In this document: in pieces, positions 9,045 to 16,789 of the stretch
Position numbering within the stretch: position 1 is the first letter of the stretch
Layout of the letters: the number at the start of each line of letters is the position of its first letter
Assembly (NCBI GenBank): GCA_003157015.1
Contig: PMIJ01000081.1
Location: 1-35,969, forward strand
Length of the DNA stretch: 35,969 bases
Direction of reading: 5' to 3'
Source of the DNA: Bacteroidales bacterium
Lineage (GTDB): Bacteria; Bacteroidota; Bacteroidia; Bacteroidales; VadinHA17
The notes under the pieces: model-generated
What the model saw: the letters and a program-made list of their open reading frames with translations, nothing else
The model's database searches: none
What the model was told of the DNA's origin: nothing
Position numbers and translations under genes: made by a program

Positions 9045-9604
9045 TATATTATAAAAATAATCAAAAACATAAAATTACAACAGCTAAGTGTTTAATGATT
9101 AGTAATCAAGGAGTTGATTATATCTCTAAGCTGTCATTAGTTATAAATATACATATTATCCTCAAAAGGTAAGCATAATTAAAATATTAGGATTTAAAGG
9201 ATTCAATAATTACCAATATTTAACTAAAATAGTAATTTATCAATGGAGAATAAAGCTTTATAGATAATTTGGATGAGTTCGGAACAAAAGCTTTTCACCC
9301 TTGGATAAGAATAAGTAACTACTTAAAATAAACTATTTATGAGGAATAGACCTGAGTGACCTTAGCTTAAGGTTAGGGAGGATCCTTCTAACAAGGCTGT
9401 TTTAAAAAAGTAAGTTTTAAAAAGCCCCTTGATTTTAAAGAAAATATAGATCGTATTTTATAATGATTTGACACATCATAATAAATTTGCATTAGGTCTG
9501 CTATATGGTTGTCGATATCGAGGTGATTTTCTGTCAATGTAAAACAGTTTGCTATGAGCTAAGCCTTGAAATGCGTATAGCACCTTAATTAACTATAAAG
9601 TACT
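9045..9604. other. Long AT-rich intergenic region, 560 bp
   Basis: Lies upstream of the HIT operon and downstream of the HEPN-like gene, both on the minus strand. It must carry the operon promoter; the nearest candidate is a TACC-TTTTG-like box on the minus strand around 9163-9171, one base longer than the TAnnTTTG consensus, so it is weak. A small palindrome ACCTTA-GCT-TAAGGT lies near 9359-9373, and an imperfect hairpin of AAGGCT/AGCCCCTT type near 9392-9426. The short ORFs here look like chance. Confidence 0.5.
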
Positions 9605-10426
9605 CTAGGGTGCATATTTATTTATGGATTCAAAAATCTTATCAATTTCATATGCGAATTTTCTAACAGAATTAATTACTTCATAGACAAGTTTTATGTT
9701 TATGTTTAATTTTGCGTCCAATTTGAACTCTGTTGAAAATTCATTAGCTAGTTTTTCACTTACATAACCTCCATTATGTGCAAGACAATTACGAATCAAT
9801 GATATTTTTCGAATTTGACTATCATGGTTGGAATTGAGTTTTTTAAATCCTAATTTATCTCTCATTCTTGCTAAGGTCCCATTAATTGGTAAGAACAATA
9901 AATCTCTAACCTCTAAATCAATAAACTTTTCTAAGAGTTCTTCTCGTGATTCCGCTTCCAACAAATCATTAGTAGTTAAAGTTTTATTGCCACTTATTAA
10001 TTTTGGATGAATTTGAAATCTGCTCTTTAGAATTTTCATTAAATAGAATTCAAATAATCCGTATGAGTGGAATATCCACATATCATGTATAAAACTCGGA
10101 ATTTCTTGTTCAAGATTATGAATTCCTAATCTAAATGCTTCAAAAAAATAAAATTCGTCTTCAGGTAATTCTAAAATCTTTATATTCTTAGTATCGTACT
10201 CTTTACTAATGTTAATTTTAGTACCATCATAATCAATGATTTCTGATTTACCTTCTTTACTAATCTTTACTATTAAGGCGGGTTCTCCAGGTAATAATTC
10301 TCCTAACGACTCATCATAATCTTTAAGCGAGATTTTCTTGTATTTTGAACGCTTCTCTTCAAGTGTATGTATTGTCACATGGAGCAAACCAAAATTATGC
10401 AATAAAATTTTTAAATGTTCAGTCAT
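9605..10426 (-). CDS. HEPN-like protein with RX4H motif (putative ribonuclease)
   Basis: A 273-residue protein with no family I can name with certainty. Near the C terminus it has LIRNCLAHNGG, which gives R212 and H217 in the RX4H (RNxxxH) arrangement that forms the catalytic site of HEPN ribonucleases and of many toxin and abortive-infection proteins. The motif is preceded by helical segments, including DMWIFHSYGLFEFYLMKIL (115-133), consistent with the four-helix HEPN fold. The N-terminal 90 residues are mixed alpha/beta and unassigned. It stands alone, 178 bp before the HIT operon on the same strand in transcription order after the Mrr-like gene. RNA cleavage during infection is an inference from the motif and from the defence-like neighbourhood. 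Confidence 0.55.
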   Translation of the reverse strand: MTEHLKILLHNFGLLHVTIHTLEEKRSKYKKISLKDYDESLGELLPGEPALIVKISKEGKSEIIDYDGTKINISKEYDTKNIKILELPEDEFYFFEAFRLGIHNLEQEIPSFIHDMWIFHSYGLFEFYLMKILKSRFQIHPKLISGNKTLTTNDLLEAESREELLEKFIDLEVRDLLFLPINGTLARMRDKLGFKKLNSNHDSQIRKISLIRNCLAHNGGYVSEKLANEFSTEFKLDAKLNINIKLVYEVINSVRKFAYEIDKIFESINKYAP

Positions 10427-10582
10427 AGTGATGATCCGTTAAATATACACCCTAATGGTTTGCGGTATGAGTTGCCATTTTCTGGAATATGTTCTTATCT
10501 GTCGTTAGTTTTGTTTAATTAACTATGCTTAGTTTTCCAATCCATCAAACTGGCAATTTACTATAACACATGTAGTGTGCCG

Positions 10583-11590
10583 TTATATTTTAGTTAATAC
10601 ATTTAATTGGGTGATGATCAAATTTTTCGAATCATTCCATTCATTTCTATTCATTTCAATTTTTGTTAAGTGTGGATAGATAAATTCAAGCAGAAGTCTC
10701 ATTATTTTATATACTTCACTTGCCAAAGTTCCCGTTGAAATTTTTTTGAGGTCATCAGCAGTTTTCCCTACAGCTTTCATAAATGACAATGTTTCAATTA
10801 GTTGTTCATCAATATTTACGTTTAAATCAAATAATTGATTTTCTGCAGATTTTAATAAACCATTAATAGATTTAGCAAACAAATCAACTAAATCCTTTGA
10901 TTCAACAACTTTTTCTTTTGTGTGTATATTAATCTCCTCTACGGAAGGTTCCAGTATTTCAAGTTCTTGATTGAGAACTGTATTTAATTCTTCAATATCC
11001 TTACACTGAATATTTTCCATTGAATATCTAGTTAGATATATAGGGAAATCCTTGTTAATTGCTTTTTGAATTTGGAGAGTTGCATACATTAAGGTTCCTT
11101 CTATTAACAAACATTTATCGATGTCGTTAGCATAATTTAAAATCGGATTTCCCAAATCATCAATCCATGATATCTTTAATTTCTTCCTTAGGTTTTCAAT
11201 TCGTTTAAGGAAATTAATTAATCTATATTCTTGAAGATCAGACTGTATCAATTCTTGGATCTCATCAAGACTAGTTAGAGTTATATTAGTATTTTTTGAA
11301 CATCTAATAGCTCCAGATTGAAACCCACTTTCTGAAAATAAAAATCCCCTATCTGCGCCAAGATCCTTTATGACTTCATAAAGTGTAAGAACTTTTTCCT
11401 TTGGTATGGAAGCTTCCCAGTATTTGCATTCACATATCCAGATCATCTGGATGCCATATTTATCTAGTTTAATCCAGACATCTATATCATGTTCACCTCT
11501 TGCACCAGAGGCCTTGTAGTTTGTCTTTACTTCAGCGCCGATGTTTCTAAAAACTTCAGCGACTACTTCTTGATACTCGTACCAATTCAT
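10583..11590 (-). CDS. Mrr-like restriction endonuclease family protein
   Basis: A 335-residue protein. The N-terminal 110 residues match the Mrr_cat pattern: YEYQEVVAEVFRNIGAEV (4-21), the metal ligands in GEHDIDVWI (D35, D37), then WICECKYWEASIP with E54 and K56, and later DLGADRGFLFSESGFQSGAI (76-95). This is the PD-(D/E)XK fold used by Mrr and related nucleases. Residues 110-335 are a largely helical C-terminal extension that I do not recognise and which could bind target or partner. The gene is separated from the HEPN-like gene by 156 bp on the same strand. It probably cleaves modified or foreign DNA; specificity cannot be read from the sequence. Confidence 0.75.
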   Translation of the reverse strand: MNWYEYQEVVAEVFRNIGAEVKTNYKASGARGEHDIDVWIKLDKYGIQMIWICECKYWEASIPKEKVLTLYEVIKDLGADRGFLFSESGFQSGAIRCSKNTNITLTSLDEIQELIQSDLQEYRLINFLKRIENLRKKLKISWIDDLGNPILNYANDIDKCLLIEGTLMYATLQIQKAINKDFPIYLTRYSMENIQCKDIEELNTVLNQELEILEPSVEEINIHTKEKVVESKDLVDLFAKSINGLLKSAENQLFDLNVNIDEQLIETLSFMKAVGKTADDLKKISTGTLASEVYKIMRLLLEFIYPHLTKIEMNRNEWNDSKNLIITQLNVLTKI

Positions 11591-11608
11591 ATCTCAAATA
11601 AATGTACA

Positions 11609-11616
11609 CAAATATA
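11609..11616 (-). promoter_or_regulatory. Possible -7 promoter box of the Mrr-like gene
   Basis: Reads TATATTTG on the minus strand, an exact TAnnTTTG Bacteroidetes-type -7 element, 19 bp before the start codon. I see no TTTG -33 element at the usual spacing, so this is tentative. Confidence 0.3.
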
Positions 11617-11945
11617 TATATACTAAAGGTATACATTATTGACCTTCAAAGCTTTTATTGGTCAATTAAATTACATTTATATATAAAGGAGGAATTTTAT
11701 TTATAGGCAAGAAATACCGAGGTTATCTGAAATATTTACAACGAAAATTTTAATTATTGAGAGGACAGACCGAAAATGCCACAGACTCTGATAACCTATC
11801 ACCAAAGTAATTTGATAATTCTTATCCAGAAGTAAGTACTCGTTGTAAAATTAATTATAATATCTTAAGTTGAGCCGGCCAAATCTATTCAAAACGTACG
11901 GTTTTTGCAATATAATTATTAGGATAGAGTTAATTAATAAAAGCT

Positions 11946-11968
11946 TTGTACTACTTTTTGTACTACTA
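11946..11968 (+). repeat. Two direct repeats of TTTGTACTACT, period 12 bp
   Basis: Exact 11-bp copies at 11946-11956 and 11958-11968 with one base between. The 12-bp period and the TTTTGT beginning are shared with the triple repeat on the other side of the integrase gene (which reads TTTTGTGGCAGA on the minus strand). They could be arm-type binding sites for a tyrosine recombinase or the end of a second element. Confidence 0.6.
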
Positions 11969-11973
11969 ATGAA

Positions 11974-12010
11974 AATGGCCTCGTAAATATCTGATTTACA
12001 AGGCCATTTA
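11974..12010. terminator. Strong bidirectional terminator hairpin
   Basis: AAATGGCCT pairs with AGGCCATTT and, inside it, GTAAAT with ATTTAC, with one C-A mismatch and an ATCTG loop. T-rich sequence follows on both strands. It lies 86 bp beyond the integrase stop and would end integrase transcription on the minus strand. Confidence 0.7.
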
Positions 12011-12095
12011 ATTTACTCAATCAGGATGAGAAGGCGACTGAAATTATCAGATCCGATCAACATGGTAATATGTATAGATAAGGAATGATTTAGGT

Positions 12096-13721
12096 TTATC
12101 TTATAGGCATGCTCGACAATTTAAAGTTAATCAACCGTTCTTTATCTTCAATTGTCATATTCCCTTTATAATATTTCAAGGTTCGTACATCAGCGTGACA
12201 AGTAAATTCAATAATTTCTTCTTCACTAAGTCCTAAATGGTTCAGAATGGTAACGCATGTTTTCCTAGCGAAATATGGATTGAATATGTCGTATATTTTA
12301 ACCTTTATCAAATCTTTTTCCGAATTTATTAAAGTGTTTGGAATTGAAATTATTCTGTCAAGAGGGATTTGTTTTGCAATAGTTTGAAGACATTTACGGA
12401 ACTCATTCACGTTTAAGAATTCAGGTAACCCATTATGTCGGTTGATAACCTCCTTTAGTTGTAAAATAATTGGATTAGTGCTTGTCTCATTCGTTTTCTT
12501 TCTATATATATGCAACCTATTGTTCTGGATATAAATATGTTCGTTATATAGTTCCAGTGTTCTAAATCCCCCACCTAAAACGGCTATAACGAACATATCA
12601 CGGGCAAGGTTTAAGTTTTGATCCTTAAAATCTGTGTCAGCGATCAGATTAAACTCATTAACTGTCAGTGAGTGTTCTCTCCGAGTATATGTTTGCTTTT
12701 TCGATTTTCTTGTGAGGTAATCTGAGGCTTGTAATAGTTTAGTGTTCTTTTTGTAAGGTAATAAGTCGTATTTCTGAAGAATATCAATATGTCTTTTCAG
12801 GTGTTTGACAACTTTTTGAAATGATTTTTCTTTATATGGCAATCTTTTTGATTTAATGAGACGATCACGATATTTAAAAATAGTAAAAGGATCATAGCCA
12901 CGGAAGTGAACAACAGGATACCCATTCTTTATCAAATACTTAAAGAAATTGCCAATCCATTCATCATTAAAATCCTTTACCCACTCCGAAGGCTTTGCAT
13001 TAAAGCGATAATCATTGAGCTGGATTATGAGTGACTTATATGAACCGGTAACAAGAGAATCTCCGTTTTTAGAATTCTCAGACCAACAGTAACCAAATAA
13101 CTCAAAAATATTTGACTTGTCATAGTTGCCGGTTTGATATCTTTCATTAAAACTCATACTGCTGACTCTTTTAGTTTCCATATCTCTGGAATAAACAAAG
13201 GAAACACCATCTGCAATAGCCTGCATTCTTTCTTCAGTGATATCCTCAGTATCATCTTCGATGACAGCAAGTTTATACTTTTCCCATACTGAAACCTGTA
13301 CTGGCTCTTTAAAAAACTTTTTAACCTCATCATTCCATACAGTCTCTTCAGTATCAGGAATAATTTCAGTTTTTTGAGACTTTCTCTTTTTATACAAATA
13401 GGCAAAGAGATTAGTTGATGTCAGTTTTGTATTGTCTTTTATCATCAGAACAACGGAATCCTTGATCTTAACTTCCGTTTTCAGGATAATCAGGTTCAAC
13501 GTTTTATTAGATTTTCTATTATCAAATTCCGATGAAGATGCCATAACAGGCATATTTGACTCATCGAGTATATTTACTTCGAGAGTAATTTTATTCCGGA
13601 ATTTTCCAAATTCATTGGAGCCAATAAACACCCGGATTTTAACCTGATGAAGGCCATCTTTTTTACGAGCTGGTGACTTTTTAAAAGGATTAGTTCGTAT
13701 TTCCGGATTTTCAATTTTCAT
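12096..13721 (-). CDS. Tyrosine recombinase/integrase of the island
   Basis: A 541-residue phage-type integrase. The C-terminal catalytic domain shows the first arginine in GGGFRTLELYNEH, a second arginine in NPYFARKTCVTILNHLGLSEEE, then CHADVRTLKYYKG with the histidine and the nucleophile tyrosine. The usual HxxR histidine is replaced by Y, a tolerated variation. The N-terminal part includes an arm-binding/core-binding SAM-like region typical of Bacteroidetes integrases. The frame stays open to 13967, but I chose the ATG at 13721 because the 82 extra residues would read through the tRNA fragment and the direct repeats. It is transcribed away from the att site into the island, as is usual for tRNA-targeting elements, and most likely integrates and excises this island. 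Confidence 0.85.
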   Translation of the reverse strand: MKIENPEIRTNPFKKSPARKKDGLHQVKIRVFIGSNEFGKFRNKITLEVNILDESNMPVMASSSEFDNRKSNKTLNLIILKTEVKIKDSVVLMIKDNTKLTSTNLFAYLYKKRKSQKTEIIPDTEETVWNDEVKKFFKEPVQVSVWEKYKLAVIEDDTEDITEERMQAIADGVSFVYSRDMETKRVSSMSFNERYQTGNYDKSNIFELFGYCWSENSKNGDSLVTGSYKSLIIQLNDYRFNAKPSEWVKDFNDEWIGNFFKYLIKNGYPVVHFRGYDPFTIFKYRDRLIKSKRLPYKEKSFQKVVKHLKRHIDILQKYDLLPYKKNTKLLQASDYLTRKSKKQTYTRREHSLTVNEFNLIADTDFKDQNLNLARDMFVIAVLGGGFRTLELYNEHIYIQNNRLHIYRKKTNETSTNPIILQLKEVINRHNGLPEFLNVNEFRKCLQTIAKQIPLDRIISIPNTLINSEKDLIKVKIYDIFNPYFARKTCVTILNHLGLSEEEIIEFTCHADVRTLKYYKGNMTIEDKERLINFKLSSMPIR

Positions 13722-13739
13722 GAAGTAAAGAAATTTATA

Positions 13740-13747
13740 CAAATATA
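13740..13747 (-). promoter_or_regulatory. Possible -7 promoter box of the integrase gene
   Basis: Reads TATATTTG on the minus strand, an exact TAnnTTTG element, 18 bp before the chosen ATG at 13721. TTTG sequences lie upstream within the 12-bp repeats, but at 14 or 26 bp spacing, not the preferred 19-21. If the repeats bind integrase, it could regulate its own expression. Confidence 0.35.
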
Positions 13748-13750
13748 TAT

Positions 13751-13786
13751 AAAATCTGCCACAAAATCTGCCACAAAATCCGCCAC
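13751..13786 (+). repeat. Three tandem 12-bp repeats (AAAATCTGCCAC)
   Basis: Copies at 13751-13762, 13763-13774 and 13775-13786; the third differs by one base (AAAATCCGCCAC). They lie between the integrase start and the tRNA-derived att core, where arm-type integrase sites would be expected. Confidence 0.75.
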
Positions 13787-13829
13787 AGCGTATTGCTAAG
13801 ATGCTGATTATATGGGAAATAAAAAACCT

Positions 13830-13850
13830 GTTCGAGTCCCGTCCGCACCG
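13830..13850 (+). other. attachment site: 3' end of a tRNA (fits tRNA-Asp), right border of the island
   Basis: The 21 bases can be read as tRNA positions 53-73: G53, T-loop TTCGAGT, 3' T-stem CCCGT, acceptor strand CCGCACC and discriminator G73. A G discriminator and the sequence GTTCGAGTCCCGTCCG fit tRNA-Asp. The bases before it (AAACCT) do not pair with the T-stem strand, and no D or anticodon arm lies upstream, so only the 3' end is present. This is what integration of an element into a tRNA 3' end leaves at the far border. The intact gene should be to the left of the window on the plus strand. The CCA is not encoded (CAG follows). Confidence 0.7.
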
Positions 13851-13861
13851 CAGTGAAAACA

Positions 13862-13888
13862 AAAAAGCCATCCTTAAGGGTGGCTTTA
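13862..13888 (+). terminator. Terminator after the tRNA-Asp fragment
   Basis: Palindromic hairpin AAGCCATCCTT/AAGGGTGGCTT with an A-run before and TTTAGTATTTT after, 12 bp beyond the tRNA fragment. It was probably the original terminator of the tRNA-Asp gene before the island separated them. Confidence 0.65.
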
Positions 13889-13945
13889 GTATTTTAAACC
13901 AGCAGCGTTGACTGGTTACAGTCAAAAGTGGATGGTTTAAAATAC
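13889..13945. repeat. Nested inverted repeat (13-bp outer, 7-bp inner arms)
   Basis: Outer arms GTATTTTAAACCA (13889-13901) and TGGTTTAAAATAC (13933-13945) are perfect complements. Inside lies a second perfect hairpin TTGACTG (13908-13914) GTTA CAGTCAA (13919-13925). Function unknown; it follows the tRNA terminator directly. Confidence 0.7.
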
Positions 13946-13947
13946 GC

Positions 13948-13969
13948 AAATGCTGCGCCAGCAGCATTT
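13948..13969. repeat. Perfect 9-bp hairpin
   Basis: AAATGCTGC (13948-13956), loop GCCA, GCAGCATTT (13961-13969). It follows the nested inverted repeat within three bases, making a cluster of structured DNA or RNA. Confidence 0.65.
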
Positions 13970-14164
13970 ATGTTTTTGTCTGATCAGGGTAACCAGTGGA
14001 TTAAAAGGTCAAATGAATCCGCCGGAAGGTGGAGAAATCAGTCCTGTCGCACCACAAACAAAAAACAAATAAAAATCATATAGTACTCCCTTATGTCATG
14101 TAAAAGATCTTTTCATGCATTTTGCTATTTTCTATCCAAAATAATAAGAAACGTGTCGATTTGA

Positions 14165-16717
14165 CTAATCTTTAGTAACTAATTCAATTACAGCTTCCTT
14201 CAATCCCTCTGCCCTGGCAGTCAAAACAATCTTACCTGCTTCTCCCTTTGGTCTGATTATTGCAAGACATTTTCCTTGCCAGATTTTCTTATGGGGTTGC
14301 TGAAAACTCGACACGTCAGTGGGACTACCGCTGCCAACACCAGCAATTTCTCCGTTGCCTTTTATTTCGAAGTTCACCATAACATCATCAGCATTTAGAA
14401 CTATATTTCCTTCAGCATCAATGATGTATGCCATTACATATGAAAGGTCATTCCTGTCAGCCTTGATAAATGAACGGTCGGAAGAAAGCCTGATCGCAGC
14501 TGGCTTTCCAACAGTCTTAATGGTCTCTGATGCTACTTCTGCTCCATTATCGAAACACCTGGCGATAAGTACCCCTGGTTCATATGGTACTTCAAATGTC
14601 GCAGTGATGGATTTACTGTCGTCTACTGCCTCTTCACCCACCACTTTCCCATTTAATTCCAGCTTTACCAGTTTGCTTCGGGTGTACACGTTCACCTGCA
14701 TCTTTTCACCTTCGTGGCCTTCCCAGTTCCAGCTTTTCAGCTTATCCGGAAAACCCCATGGACTTGTCACCTCTTTTTTACCGGCAGGAATTGGCCTGTG
14801 TACAAACATGGAAACCTTGTATTCACGCCAGACAACATGCTGATAATAATAAGGCACTTTAGGATTGCCAATAATGTCAATGTCGCCCTGGAAATTGACA
14901 ACCATTGGCCAGGAATCGAACTGGAAAAACTGCAGTATGTCAGCCATCGGATTTTTTTTGCCGTCATCAGGTTTAATATCCATTAAGCGCGGAACACCTG
15001 TTCCTGCTTCGCCTAAATAATCCATTGCAGTCCAGCTGAAATTGCCAATAACATAAGGCAGATTTTCAACAGCCTGCCAGTTCTGCAAGGAAAGAGGAGG
15101 ATTGAACTCTGATGCATACATGATCCGTTCTGGATGTTTTCTATGCTCTTCTTCATAGATCATATAAGCATAGTTATATCCAATAACATCCATTAATGCC
15201 AGATGGGGCGCCCTCTTTTCCCACGTGCTTTGGCCTCCCATAACTAGGCCCATATCAACATGTGCTTCTGTTACGGCACGGGTGCGATCGTACTTTTTAA
15301 CTTCACTGACTAAATTCCTGGCAATCCTGAGCCCAGAAGTATCAGCAGCTTCCGATATTTCATTCCCGATGCTCCACATTATTATAGAGGGATGATTGCG
15401 ATCGCGAAGCAATATTGATTGAATATCTTTTTGCCAGGATTCTTTGAAAAACTTCGAATAATCCTTTATGTCAGATCTTTTTCCTCTTTGCCCAAAAAAT
15501 GACACTGCCATCTCCATCTTTGATTTTTCCCACATATCAAATGCTTCATCGATAACCAGGATACCCTGTTTGTCGCAAGCATCAAGAAGACAAGGAGATG
15601 GTGGATTATGGCTGCAGCGAATTGCATTGAATCCTGCTTTCTTCAAAATCTCGATCTTCCGTTCCTCAGCCCTGTCAATAGCGGCAGAACCCAATGGGCC
15701 ATTTTCATGGTGGAAACATCCTCCCTTAAGCTTGATGGTTTTACCATTCAGTGTAAACCCGGTTTGCGGGTCAAAATGAATTGAGCGGATACCAAATACT
15801 GTATTAATCCTGTCAGCAACTTTATTGTTAAGAAGCACCACTACTTCTGCATGATAGAGATTTGTTTTATCAAGCGACCACAAAGCCGGATTTTCAACAG
15901 TAATTATCTGCTTTAACTCTGTAGATTGCCCTGCCGTGAGCAATGAATTCATTATTGATTTTCCAACTTCATTGCCGGAGGGGTCAAGGAGTTTTACTTC
16001 ATAACTTACCTGCGAATCCTTTTTACCTGAATTTTCAACAGTTGAAACTACTTCAACAATGGCTTTTTTCTCAGTAACATCAGGTGTAGTAACATACACA
16101 CCCCAGGGAACTATATGAACCGGATTAACCAGGGTTAGCCATGTGTGCCTGTATATGCCTGAACCGGAATACCACCTGGCATTCAGTCCTTCATTTTTTA
16201 CCTGAACGGCTACGATGTTACTTTTTCCAGCCGGATTGAGGTATGGAGTAATATCGTACCAAAACGAAGTATAGCCATACGGATGATTACCCAAACGTTT
16301 ACCATTTACCCATACATCTGAGTTCATGTAAACACCGTCAAATTGAAGGTAGGCAGTTTCGCCGTGGTTAGTCTTATCGATTGTAAATCTTTTCCTGTAC
16401 CAGGCAGTTCCGCCGACTGTGTATCCAGTCCCCATTTTAGACAGTGAAGCCTTTGAAAACGGACCAATAATCGAATCTTTAATCTGATTCGGCAGGTCTT
16501 CAATGCTCCAGTCGTGCGGAAGATCAAGAGTTCTCCAGCGGGAATCATCGAAGTCAGGCTTCTCAGCCCCCACAGGATTGTCTTTAATGAACCTCCATCC
16601 TATGTCAAAAGATGTTGTCCTTGATTTATCAGTAGATTCGTGATTTTTCCACGCAGCGTTACCGACCAACAAAATGATCAGTATCACGATAGTACCTGAA
16701 AGGTGTAATTTTTTCAT
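14165..16717 (-). CDS. Glycoside hydrolase family 2 enzyme, beta-galactosidase-like
   Basis: An 850-residue exported enzyme with a hydrophobic N-terminal signal segment (about 4-22). Order of regions: GH2 sugar-binding jelly roll starting at SFDIGWRFIKD (36-46) and including AWYRKRF (105-111) and the GSGIYRHTWL box (185-194); Ig-like domain (about 205-310); TIM barrel with RCSHNPPSP (367-375), general acid/base in WSIGNEISE (N452, E453) and nucleophile in YASEFNPP (E537); then a DUF4982-like region and a C-terminal Ig-like domain (about 720-850). Length and domains match Bacteroidetes secreted GH2 beta-galactosidases. It removes terminal sugars from oligosaccharides, probably in the periplasm; exact linkage is not readable. 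A Nudix-type regulator lies 72 bp upstream on the same strand. Confidence 0.9.
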   Translation of the reverse strand: MKKLHLSGTIVILIILLVGNAAWKNHESTDKSRTTSFDIGWRFIKDNPVGAEKPDFDDSRWRTLDLPHDWSIEDLPNQIKDSIIGPFSKASLSKMGTGYTVGGTAWYRKRFTIDKTNHGETAYLQFDGVYMNSDVWVNGKRLGNHPYGYTSFWYDITPYLNPAGKSNIVAVQVKNEGLNARWYSGSGIYRHTWLTLVNPVHIVPWGVYVTTPDVTEKKAIVEVVSTVENSGKKDSQVSYEVKLLDPSGNEVGKSIMNSLLTAGQSTELKQIITVENPALWSLDKTNLYHAEVVVLLNNKVADRINTVFGIRSIHFDPQTGFTLNGKTIKLKGGCFHHENGPLGSAAIDRAEERKIEILKKAGFNAIRCSHNPPSPCLLDACDKQGILVIDEAFDMWEKSKMEMAVSFFGQRGKRSDIKDYSKFFKESWQKDIQSILLRDRNHPSIIMWSIGNEISEAADTSGLRIARNLVSEVKKYDRTRAVTEAHVDMGLVMGGQSTWEKRAPHLALMDVIGYNYAYMIYEEEHRKHPERIMYASEFNPPLSLQNWQAVENLPYVIGNFSWTAMDYLGEAGTGVPRLMDIKPDDGKKNPMADILQFFQFDSWPMVVNFQGDIDIIGNPKVPYYYQHVVWREYKVSMFVHRPIPAGKKEVTSPWGFPDKLKSWNWEGHEGEKMQVNVYTRSKLVKLELNGKVVGEEAVDDSKSITATFEVPYEPGVLIARCFDNGAEVASETIKTVGKPAAIRLSSDRSFIKADRNDLSYVMAYIIDAEGNIVLNADDVMVNFEIKGNGEIAGVGSGSPTDVSSFQQPHKKIWQGKCLAIIRPKGEAGKIVLTARAEGLKEAVIELVTKD

Positions 16718-16789
16718 ATTTATACGTTTTGATTTTTATGAAAAGGGTTAAAGTTCTTTGGTAATTATTGCTAACAACAAACCCAAAAT

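Larger units (their letters stand above)
11591..12095. other. Intergenic region between Mrr-like gene and integrase, 505 bp
   Basis: Holds a possible promoter box for the Mrr-like gene (11609-11616), two 11-bp direct repeats (11946-11968) and a strong terminator hairpin (11974-12010). No supported ORF. It may mark the seam between two inserted elements. Confidence 0.5.
13722..14164. other. Integrase leader and att region, 443 bp without a gene
   Basis: Contains, left to right: a -7-like box for the integrase, three 12-bp repeats, the 3' end of a tRNA, a terminator, and two further inverted-repeat structures up to 13969. The rest, to the end of the GH2 gene at 14165, shows nothing I can assign; AAAAGATCTTTT near 14102 is a simple palindrome. 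Confidence 0.6.

Noticed and set aside
8960..9172. 70-codon plus-strand ORF
   Set aside because: Mostly overlaps the start of the HIT gene and the AT-rich leader; low-complexity translation with no motif.
13751..13786. CRISPR-like array
   Set aside because: Three adjacent 12-bp units without spacers; they are simple tandem repeats, not repeat-spacer units.
13722..13967. 82-residue N-terminal extension of the integrase frame
   Set aside because: It reads through the 12-bp repeats, tRNA fragment, terminator and hairpins and has a repetitive CGGFCGRF-type translation; the ATG at 13721 gives a normal integrase length.
14022..14081. Short plus-strand frame translating MNPPEGGEISPVAPQTKNK
   Set aside because: Composition looks protein-like, but it is only 19 codons with no upstream signal or known match; I do not support it as a gene.
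14319..14843. 174-codon plus-strand ORF antisense to the GH2 gene
   Set aside because: Shadow frame of a well-supported GH2 enzyme, serine/proline-rich with no recognisable domain.
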